Position numbers and translations under genes: made by a program
NCBI GenBank assembly: GCA_963605745.1
Contig: CAVCWT010000052.1
Location: forward strand, 1 to 12,775
Source of the DNA: CAG-791 sp963605745
GTDB lineage: Bacteria; Bacillota; Clostridia; Lachnospirales; Lachnospiraceae
Direction of reading: 5' to 3'
Length of the DNA stretch: 12,775 bases
Notes under the pieces: generated by a model
What the model saw: the letters and a program-made list of their open reading frames with translations, nothing else
What the model was told of the DNA's origin: nothing
The model's database searches: none
Shown: piece by piece, positions 7,082-12,775 of the stretch
Numbering within the stretch: the first letter of the stretch is position 1
Layout of the letters: each line of letters opens with the position of its first letter

Positions 7082-7240
7082 GCTGCATGCCCCTGTTGGA
7101 TACCCCTGCCAAGGCAGCTCTGCCGCCTCTGGACACCACCGGCACGGGAACGCTGTCCCCATTGCATTCCCCAGCCAACAGGACGCTCACGCCCCTATTG
7201 GAAACCCAGTGCCGCAGAGCTTCGCCCGCTGGACACCCCA
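7082..7240 (+). repeat. Five-unit degenerate ~34-bp tandem repeat
   Basis: The GCT that opens each unit recurs at 7082, 7117, 7152, 7185 and 7219, giving periods of 35, 35, 33 and 34 bp. Each unit has the form GCT, a few bases, CGCCCC-like, then TTGGA or CTGGA followed by an AC-rich run (clearest at 7096-7105, 7129-7137, 7198-7207 and 7229-7239). Units are only moderately alike, so this is an old or structurally constrained repeat. There are no exact repeats with unique spacers, so it is not CRISPR. Confidence 0.55.
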
Positions 7241-7305
7241 ATGTTTTTCAAAATGCCGATTGCGGAATACTGCCCGAATATTCCCAATCTGATTTTTCAA
7301 AACAT

Positions 7306-7357
7306 AAGCGCCGATGAAGTCTTGCTGTTTTGCAAACTTATCGGCGCTTTTAATTTT
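7306..7357 (+). terminator. Long hairpin with T-rich tail upstream of fic
   Basis: AAGCGCCGAT (7306-7315) pairs perfectly with ATCGGCGCTT (7340-7349). The stem continues inward through AAGT/ACTT and TTGC/GCAA with single-base bulges to a 6-nt loop, about 18 bp in all. On the plus strand it runs into TTTAATTTTT, as in a rho-independent terminator. It would insulate fic from transcription coming from the left, including read-through from the XRE gene. Confidence 0.7.
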
Positions 7358-7423
7358 TGCAATCTTATGATTGCCGAAATGATTGCTGCATTGCATTTCT
7401 TGCAATCTTATGGTATGATTGCC
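7357..7423. promoter_or_regulatory. GCAATC/GATTGC operator-like repeats over the fic promoter
   Basis: TTGCAATCTTATG occurs twice (7357-7369 and 7400-7412), and ATGATTGC follows at 7367, 7379 and 7415. Each GCAAT faces an ATTGC, giving dyads GCAAT-N6-ATTGC (7359-7374) and GCAAT-N11-ATTGC (7402-7422). The second lies inside the spacer and -10 box. This suggests a repressor that binds two or more sites; the winged helix at the C-terminus of the Fic protein is a plausible binder. Confidence 0.55.
7391..7419 (+). promoter_or_regulatory. Promoter of the fic-restriction cassette
   Basis: TTGCAT (7391-7396), 17-bp spacer, TATGAT (7414-7419) preceded by TGG, so an extended -10. It lies 31 bp before the fic ATG and after the terminator-like hairpin. 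It is the only good promoter seen before the three plus-strand genes, which have no terminator between them. Confidence 0.7.
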
Positions 7424-7450
7424 TTGTACAACTTTCCGCGGGGTGAGATT

Positions 7451-8452
7451 ATGAAAAGCAAACAGCCGCCGTTTGAAATCACGGCTAAAATGATTGATGA
7501 CATTGCGGATATTGCCATGCTTGTCGGGCAAATCACATCGACAAATCACCTTTCTGGCAACCCCACCCTGCGCAGAACAAACCGCATTCGCACCGTCCAC
7601 GGCTCCCTGGCGATAGAGCAGAACACACTGAGCCTGGAACAGGTCACGGCTGTCCTGAACGGCAAACGTGTGCTTGCGCCGCCCAAGGATATTGCCGAAG
7701 TCAAGAATGCCTATGAGATTTACGAACGGCTGGATACGCTGAATCCTTATTCCGTGGATGACCTGCTGACCGCGCACGGCGTTATGACGCGCGGGCTTGT
7801 CGAGGAAAGCGGCGTGTTCCGCAGCGGCAATGTCGGCGTGGTTGACAATGACGGGCGGGTGCTTCACTTCGGAACTTTGCCGGATTACGTTCCGGGGCTT
7901 GTTTCCGATTTGCTGAGCTGGGCGAAGGACAGCGACATCCATATGCTCATTCGCAGCTGTGTCGTGCATTACGAGCTGGAGGTCATTCATCCGTTTGCGG
8001 ACGGCAACGGACGCGTCGGACGGCTGTGGCATACGCTGATGCTCTCCAAGTGGAATCCCATCTTTGCATGGCTCCCTGTGGAGTCCATCATCCATGACCG
8101 CCAACAGGAGTATTACGACGCCATCAACGCTTCCAACAATATGGCAGAGTCCACGCCGTTTATCACATTCATGCTCTCGGCGATCCGTTCATCCATCATG
8201 GAGACGATCACGATGAGCGACGAAGTGATTGATGAGCCTTCCTCCAAAGAACAGCGCCGCTGGATGAGCATCCGCGACTACATGAAAGATCACGACACCA
8301 TTCAGAACGCAGCGGTCTGCGTATTGCTCAACACCTCTTCCGCCACGGCGAACCGCCTGCTGCGCGGCTGGGTGGAAGAAGGCAAGCTGGAGCGTTTCCG
8401 CGCCGGGAAGACATACGCATACCGGCTGGCTGCAAAGAAGAAGCGGAAATAA
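7451..8452 (+). CDS. fic: Fic family protein (AMP transferase) with winged helix
   Basis: A 333-residue Fic/DOC-fold enzyme, expected to transfer AMP (or another nucleotide part) from ATP to a protein hydroxyl. The catalytic motif is intact: HPFADGNGRVGR at 180-191, with the active His180 and the phosphate-binding loop. An N-terminal inhibitory helix motif, SLAIEQN with Ser52 and Glu56, fits the class II pattern in which the Glu blocks ATP placement. A Fic_N-like region precedes it (about 20-110). The C-terminal part (about 268-325: RRWMSIRDYM, then SSATANRLLRGWVEEGKLER) is a winged HTH, common in this subgroup and consistent with self-regulation. ATG 7451 follows GGGGTGAG; an in-frame ATG at 7241 lies upstream of the promoter and is rejected. 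It is the first gene of the plus-strand cassette and ends 69 bp before the next gene with no terminator. Its target is unknown. Confidence 0.95.
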   Translation: MKSKQPPFEITAKMIDDIADIAMLVGQITSTNHLSGNPTLRRTNRIRTVHGSLAIEQNTLSLEQVTAVLNGKRVLAPPKDIAEVKNAYEIYERLDTLNPYSVDDLLTAHGVMTRGLVEESGVFRSGNVGVVDNDGRVLHFGTLPDYVPGLVSDLLSWAKDSDIHMLIRSCVVHYELEVIHPFADGNGRVGRLWHTLMLSKWNPIFAWLPVESIIHDRQQEYYDAINASNNMAESTPFITFMLSAIRSSIMETITMSDEVIDEPSSKEQRRWMSIRDYMKDHDTIQNAAVCVLLNTSSATANRLLRGWVEEGKLERFRAGKTYAYRLAAKKKRK

Positions 8453-8521
8453 GCTTCAACCGAACAGATAAAATTAGCGCCCTGACGAATATCACCCGGA
8501 CGCAGAAAGGACGGATTGACA

Positions 8522-9550
8522 ATGGACAATTCCATAGCGGAAATTCAGCCAGACGCATTGATTCAGAGCATTGATGTTCTGGAAGAGTCCATCCGTTCTG
8601 TTGATAAAAAGCTTTTGGATATTCTGCTTTCTGACCGGACTACCCATAAAAATATACTCTGGGCAACCAAGGATTACGAAAGCCTGGGGTTAGGATTTGA
8701 AGAAAACTCGCAGATACTCCCACATCTGGTCACCGGTTCATGGGCAAATCTGATACAACCGCGAATCACAAAATCGCTCTCTGCACAGGCAGACCGCACG
8801 CGAGATAAGGCTGAGGTGTTCACACCCTCATGGATCTGCAATAAGCAGAATAATCTTGTGGACGAGCAATGGTTCGGGCGAAAAGACGTGTTCAATCATG
8901 AAACCGGCAGCACATGGGAAACCATTCGGGAACCCATATCCTTTGACGGTGCGCGCAAGGGCTGGCAGAAATACGTGGATGCGCAGCGTCTGGAGATTTC
9001 CTGCGGCGAGGCGCCCTACCTGGTCAGCCGCTACGACACCGTGACCGGACAAAAGATACCGCTTGGGGAGCGCATCGGGCTGCTTGACCGAAAAATGCGC
9101 ATTGTCCGGGAAAACACCACAACCGCCGAAGAATGGCTTTTCTGGAGTCAGCGAGCTTACGAAAGCGTATATGGCTATGAATACCAGGGTGACAATCTGC
9201 TGCTGGCACGAGAGAATCTGCTGTATTCATACATTGAATATTATAATGAGCGCTTTGCTTGCCCACCGTCTGTCGGGCAGCTGAAGAAAATCGCGCTGAT
9301 TGTTTCCTGGAACATCTGGCAGATGGACGGACTGAAATATGTCGTTCCGGGGAGCTGTACACCGGAGCCGGAAGATTCGCAGCTATCGTTCTTTGATATA
9401 GTTGAAGATGCACCGGAAGATACCCGCCGTATGTGTCGTGGCTGTGCCAAAGGCGATATTCACGCACACACCGGCATTTACTGCCGCATAAAGGACTGGC
9501 GCTCAAAGTGCAGCCGCACATTTATTTCGATGATGGAAGGGGGCAAATAA
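8522..9550 (+). CDS. 'Restriction endonuclease subunit M'-like protein, degenerate methyltransferase
   Basis: A 342-residue protein resembling a family I recall being annotated as restriction endonuclease subunit M in Firmicutes. It has a motif X-like KAEVFTPSWI (96-105) and a motif I-like SAM-binding segment LEISCGEAPYLV (157-168), then YQGDNLLLAREN (221-232) and VSWNIWQMDGLK (261-272). I find no NPPY-type motif IV, so it probably binds SAM or the DNA/protein partner without methylating alone. The C-terminus carries C-R-G-C, H-A-H and C (Cys305, Cys308, His314, His316, Cys321), a likely zinc site. ATG 8522 has AAAGGA about 10 nt upstream; TTG 8516 is an alternative. It stops 2 bp before the start of the helicase gene, indicating tight coupling, so it likely forms a complex with that protein. 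Enzyme activity is unproven. Confidence 0.8.
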   Translation: MDNSIAEIQPDALIQSIDVLEESIRSVDKKLLDILLSDRTTHKNILWATKDYESLGLGFEENSQILPHLVTGSWANLIQPRITKSLSAQADRTRDKAEVFTPSWICNKQNNLVDEQWFGRKDVFNHETGSTWETIREPISFDGARKGWQKYVDAQRLEISCGEAPYLVSRYDTVTGQKIPLGERIGLLDRKMRIVRENTTTAEEWLFWSQRAYESVYGYEYQGDNLLLARENLLYSYIEYYNERFACPPSVGQLKKIALIVSWNIWQMDGLKYVVPGSCTPEPEDSQLSFFDIVEDAPEDTRRMCRGCAKGDIHAHTGIYCRIKDWRSKCSRTFISMMEGGK

Positions 9551-9552
9551 AT

Positions 9553-12500
9553 ATGACTGCCTACGAAAGCACGTTCAAATACAAGCTAATCTATATATTT
9601 GCCATCCACGATGCCGCCCATGAAGGTTTTCTGAAAATCGGTGAGGCAACGCTGGACAGCACCCTTGGCCCCACCCAGATCACACCAAACTGCGATTTGC
9701 TGAATGCAGCGGCGCATGATCGAATCAAGCAGTATACAAAGACGGCACTGACGCAGTATGATCTCCTGTATACCGAGCTTGCCATCTGCACCATCAAAAT
9801 GGCGGACGGAACGCCGATGTACAAGCCGTTCAGCGATACGGACATTCACGATGTTCTGGCGCGTTCCGGCTACCTCTGTAAGAAATTTCCTGATACCGAC
9901 CGTGATTCGGAATGGTACGGTGTAAATTTGCAGACTGCAATCAACGCGATCCGCGCATTTAAGGAAGGACGGCGCGACTTATCTGCTGCTGAGAAGGTTT
10001 CTGCTCCTGCCGGTGAACCGAAAGAAATCAAGAGGAGCATCACGCTTCGCCAGGAGCAGCAGGATGCGGTGGAAAAGACGATGAATGTGTTCAGAACCGG
10101 AGATACCATGCTCTGGGACTGCAAAATGCGTTTCGGCAAGACCGTTTCCGCCTATGAGCTGATCAAGCAGGCCGGTTTTCAGAAAACCATTGTCGTTACC
10201 CATCGTCCGGTCGTTGAGGACGGCTGGCAGAAAGACCATGATCTGATTTTCGGCGAGGATAGCCCGCATCTGTTTGTGACCAAGCTGAGCAAAGGCCCAA
10301 ACTACGAATATGATGACGCCATTGATTCGGAGAACAACCGTACGCTGGAGCGCTATGCAAAGCGGGGTATCCCCTTTGCCTATTTTGCGTCCATGCAGGA
10401 TTTGCGTGGTTCGAAGGTTGTCGGTGGAAACTTCCATAAGAACGAAGCTGTTTTCTCGATGGATTGGGACTGCATCATCTACGATGAAGCCCATGAGGGG
10501 ACACAGACCGATTTGGGGCAGGCAGTGCAGAAGCTGCTGGAAACGCCGAAGAACGGTAAGAAACCCAAAGTGCTTTCTCTTTCCGGTACGCCATATAACC
10601 TGCTGGGGCAGTATGAGGAGAACGTTTATACCTGGGATTATGTGATGGAGCAGCGCAGAAAGCGCGAATTTGCCGAAAACCATCCCGATGAGCATAATCC
10701 TTACGAAAACCTGCCAGAAATGCGGATTCTCACCTTTGACCTCCATGAATCCATGCCAACATCGTACCGCTTTGAAACTGAGGACATGGCGTTTAACTTC
10801 CGTGAGTTCTTCCGTACCTGGACGGGTGACCCCAAGGATGATTTCCGACCGCTCCCGTCCGGAGTGCAAATCGGAGATTTTGTGCATGAATCCGATGTGA
10901 ATGCCTTCCTTGACCTCATTACTTGTGAGGACAATGACAGCCATTATCCCTTTGCCAATCAGCAGTATCGGGATATGTTCAAGCATACCTTCTGGATGGT
11001 TCCGGGCGTGAAGGAAGCCCGCGCACTCAGCGCTCTGCTGAAAAAGCATCCTGTTTTCTCACAATTCGGCATTGCTAACGTTGCCGGTGACGGCGATCAG
11101 GAGGAAGCATACGACGATGCGCTGAAAAAGGTTCGGGAAACCATTCAGAAGAATCCGTACTCCATCACTATCTCCTGCGGCAAGCTGACCACCGGTGTCA
11201 CGGTGCCGGAGTGGTCTGCGGTTATGATGCTGGCAGGCTCCGCTTCCACTGCCGCAGCGGGCTATATGCAAACGATTTTCCGTGTGCAGTCTGTCGGCAG
11301 CATCGACGGCAAGCAGAAGGAAGTTGCCTATGTCTTTGACTTTGCCCCGGATCGTGCGCTGAAGGTGCTGTCCGAGGTACATAGCCTTACAAAGCGCGGC
11401 AAAACCGGCGATGATGACGCGAAAGCCGCATTGGGCGAATTTCTGAACTTCTGCCCGGTTCTGGCAATCAACGGCACACAGATGGTTGAATACGACGTGC
11501 CGAAAATGATGCGTCAGATGAAGAAAATCACCGTGGACAAGGCCATCAAGAGCGGCTTTGACGATGAATCCATCTACAACGAGGGCGTTGGCATCATTAT
11601 GAACGACGCCGATGTCAAGCTCTTCAACAAGCTCGCGTCCATCATCCACGGCCAGCCCAAGTCCAAGCTTCCCGCCAAGGTCACGATCAACCAGCAGGGC
11701 ATGGACAACGAGCAGTACCAGAAGGCCGAAAAAGCCAAGAACAAGCCGAAGCGCGAGCGCAGCGCAGAAGAGATAGAAGCTCTTGAAAAGCAGAAAAAGC
11801 TGAAAGCCGAGCGCGAAAAGGTGCTCCGTCTGCTCCGTGCCGTCTCCATTCGTCTGCCCATGCTGATTTACGGCGCACGGGTCGATTTGGAAGAGGACAT
11901 CCGCATGGAGGATTTCATCGCCATCGTGGATCCTGAGTCCTGGACAGAATTCATGCCGGCGAACGTGACGAAAGACCTGTTCAAGCAGCTTCTCAAGTAC
12001 TACGATGAGGATGTTGTCATCGGGGCCGGTCTGCGTATCCGCCGTCTTGCCAAGGCCGCGGACGAGCTGCCGCCCACTCAGCGCGTCAAGCGCATTGCCG
12101 AGATATTCGCACTGTTCCGCAATCCCGACAAGGAGACCGTGCTGACCCCGTGGCGTGTGGTCAACATGCATATGGGCGACTGCATCGGCGGTTATAACTT
12201 CTATGCCGAGGGCTATCCGCAGGACGGCGTGTTGGAGGAGCCGCGCCTCATTGACAACGGCGATGTTACCGCCGATATCTTCCTGAACCCCGAGGCAAAG
12301 CTGCTGGAGATGAATTCAAAATCCGGCCTGTATCCGCTGTATCTGACCTACAGTCTGTACGCCATGAAGCTGCCGAAGCCGGAAAATCAGCTCCCCATTG
12401 AGGAAACACAGCGCATCTGGAAAGAAACGCTGGATCAGAATATATTCGTCCTCTGCAAAACGAAAATGGCCGTCTGCATTACGCAGCGGACGCTGGCAGG

Positions 12501-12717
12501 CTATCAGGACGATTGGAGCGTCCATGCCATCTGTCTGTCCAAGCTCATTGAAGAGCGCATGAAGGACATGAAACGGCTGAGCAACAAGCTGACAAATCCT
12601 GCAACCTGGGGAAAAGAAGGTGAACGAATGAAGTTTGACGCAGTGGTGGGGAATGCTGCTGTGATTTATGGGCTAAACGCCAAAAAAGCCTGTAATATCA
12701 AGGAATTTGCGGCATGA
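9553..12717 (+). CDS. GIY-YIG-like nuclease / SF2 helicase / N6-methyltransferase, cut short at motif IV
   Basis: A 1054-residue putative single-chain restriction enzyme. Residues about 10-125 fit a GIY-YIG (T5orf172/MUG113-like) nuclease: LIYIF (12-16), LKIG (27-30), HDRIKQY with Arg57, DTDIHDVL (95-102) where the usual Glu appears as Asp95, and EWY at 120. The SF2 helicase spans about 163-600: MRFGKT (192-197), YDEAHEG (310-316), SGTP (344-347), TTGVTVPEW (546-554), QTIFRVQS (573-580). A Lys/Glu-rich coiled linker is at about 720-758. A methyltransferase begins near 863: LTPWRVV (864-870), LLEMNSKSGLYPL (917-929), then FDAVVGN (1028-1034). Motif IV should continue PPY, but the reading changes to AAVIYGLNAKK and stops after 20 residues. 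The order resembles Type ISP enzymes such as LlaBIII (about 1,500 residues), with the nuclease replaced and the target-recognition half missing. ATG 9553 follows GGAAGGGGG; the in-frame ATG 9433 lies inside the previous gene and is rejected. Confidence 0.88.
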   Translation: MTAYESTFKYKLIYIFAIHDAAHEGFLKIGEATLDSTLGPTQITPNCDLLNAAAHDRIKQYTKTALTQYDLLYTELAICTIKMADGTPMYKPFSDTDIHDVLARSGYLCKKFPDTDRDSEWYGVNLQTAINAIRAFKEGRRDLSAAEKVSAPAGEPKEIKRSITLRQEQQDAVEKTMNVFRTGDTMLWDCKMRFGKTVSAYELIKQAGFQKTIVVTHRPVVEDGWQKDHDLIFGEDSPHLFVTKLSKGPNYEYDDAIDSENNRTLERYAKRGIPFAYFASMQDLRGSKVVGGNFHKNEAVFSMDWDCIIYDEAHEGTQTDLGQAVQKLLETPKNGKKPKVLSLSGTPYNLLGQYEENVYTWDYVMEQRRKREFAENHPDEHNPYENLPEMRILTFDLHESMPTSYRFETEDMAFNFREFFRTWTGDPKDDFRPLPSGVQIGDFVHESDVNAFLDLITCEDNDSHYPFANQQYRDMFKHTFWMVPGVKEARALSALLKKHPVFSQFGIANVAGDGDQEEAYDDALKKVRETIQKNPYSITISCGKLTTGVTVPEWSAVMMLAGSASTAAAGYMQTIFRVQSVGSIDGKQKEVAYVFDFAPDRALKVLSEVHSLTKRGKTGDDDAKAALGEFLNFCPVLAINGTQMVEYDVPKMMRQMKKITVDKAIKSGFDDESIYNEGVGIIMNDADVKLFNKLASIIHGQPKSKLPAKVTINQQGMDNEQYQKAEKAKNKPKRERSAEEIEALEKQKKLKAEREKVLRLLRAVSIRLPMLIYGARVDLEEDIRMEDFIAIVDPESWTEFMPANVTKDLFKQLLKYYDEDVVIGAGLRIRRLAKAADELPPTQRVKRIAEIFALFRNPDKETVLTPWRVVNMHMGDCIGGYNFYAEGYPQDGVLEEPRLIDNGDVTADIFLNPEAKLLEMNSKSGLYPLYLTYSLYAMKLPKPENQLPIEETQRIWKETLDQNIFVLCKTKMAVCITQRTLAGYQDDWSVHAICLSKLIEERMKDMKRLSNKLTNPATWGKEGERMKFDAVVGNAAVIYGLNAKKACNIKEFAA

Positions 12718-12775
12718 GGTCTTGCATTTGCGCCTCGCCGGAACCGAATATCTGATTATGTACTGGGGTAAGCTG
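12655..12775. other. Unexplained sequence after the motif IV break
   Basis: From 12655 the sequence no longer fits a methyltransferase in any frame. The helicase frame ends at TGA 12715-12717. A second plus-strand frame is open from 12677 to the window end (33 codons, ending YLIMYWGKL) but has no good start or ribosome binding site. No group II intron 5' consensus, IS terminal repeat or RNA gene is recognisable in the 121 bp available. This is probably the left edge of whatever interrupted the gene; its identity lies beyond the window. Confidence 0.5.

Larger units (their letters stand above)
6795..7450. other. 656-bp non-coding stretch upstream of fic
   Basis: No ORF here shows protein-like features on either strand. 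It holds, in order, a 6-bp dyad CAGAAC-TGACT-GTTCTG (6952-6968), a C-rich degenerate tandem repeat (7082-7240), a long hairpin with a T-rich end (7306-7357), and the promoter-operator of fic (7357-7423). The composition of the C-rich part differs from the surrounding genes. This gap divides the replication-mobilization half from the restriction-like cassette. Confidence 0.6.

Noticed and set aside
7082..7240. CRISPR array
   Set aside because: Repeat units are degenerate and adjoining, with no unique spacers of constant length and no cas genes nearby.
11059..12171. 370-codon minus-strand open frame (also 9979-11049, 7187-8104, 5697-6482)
   Set aside because: These lie opposite clear helicase, Fic and XRE domains. 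Their His/Leu-rich or low-complexity translations are typical shadows of coding sequence.
12655..12775. Group II intron or IS insertion as the cause of the motif IV break
   Set aside because: No GTGYG-type intron 5' end and no terminal inverted repeat can be recognised. Insertion remains likely, but its type cannot be named from 121 bp.

Overview
The window looks like part of an integrative mobilizable or conjugative element from a gut-type Clostridia (Oscillospiraceae/Ruminococcaceae-like Firmicute). This rests on strong AGGAGG ribosome binding sites, several TTG starts, roughly balanced base composition, and a gene set typical of Firmicute elements. The taxonomic call is an inference from family resemblance, not a search result.

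Left half (1-5740, minus strand): read in the direction of transcription, the order is CHC2 zinc-finger primase (5710-5093), superfamily 3 / D5-type replicative helicase (5121-3823), a 414-bp non-coding gap with a striking 14-bp inverted repeat (oriT or replication-origin candidate), a small helix-turn-helix protein (3408-3187), a MobV/Mob_Pre relaxase (3187-2210), a 47-residue acidic small protein (2203-2060), a rho-independent terminator, then a near-consensus promoter driving a large serine recombinase (1929 to beyond position 1). This is a replication-mobilization-integration module. The relaxase has no ATG, GTG or TTG at the expected start; an ACG with an ideal ribosome binding site is the best candidate.

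Middle (5741-7450): a divergent control region with two CGGA/TCCG dyads and an extended -10 promoter leads rightward into an XRE-family regulator (5910-6794). A 656-bp stretch without a convincing gene follows. It carries a five-unit degenerate tandem repeat of about 34 bp, a long terminator-like hairpin, and a good promoter embedded in GCAATC/GATTGC repeats.

Right half (7451-12717, plus strand): that promoter heads an apparent three-gene operon. It encodes a class II-type Fic protein with a C-terminal winged helix, a 342-residue 'restriction subunit M'-like protein with methyltransferase motifs X and I but no motif IV, and a 1054-residue protein arranged GIY-YIG-like nuclease, SF2 helicase, coupler, then the beginning of an N6-adenine methyltransferase. 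The last protein resembles a single-chain Type ISP restriction enzyme with a different nuclease. Its methyltransferase reads up to the VVGN of motif IV (expected NPPY) and then changes abruptly into an unrelated 20-residue tail and stop. The break at 12654/12655 suggests that something was inserted in, or joined to, the catalytic motif.

The best candidate for an undescribed system is this Fic / subunit-M / GIY-YIG-helicase-methyltransferase cassette carried next to a mobile element, together with its interruption exactly at the methyltransferase catalytic motif.
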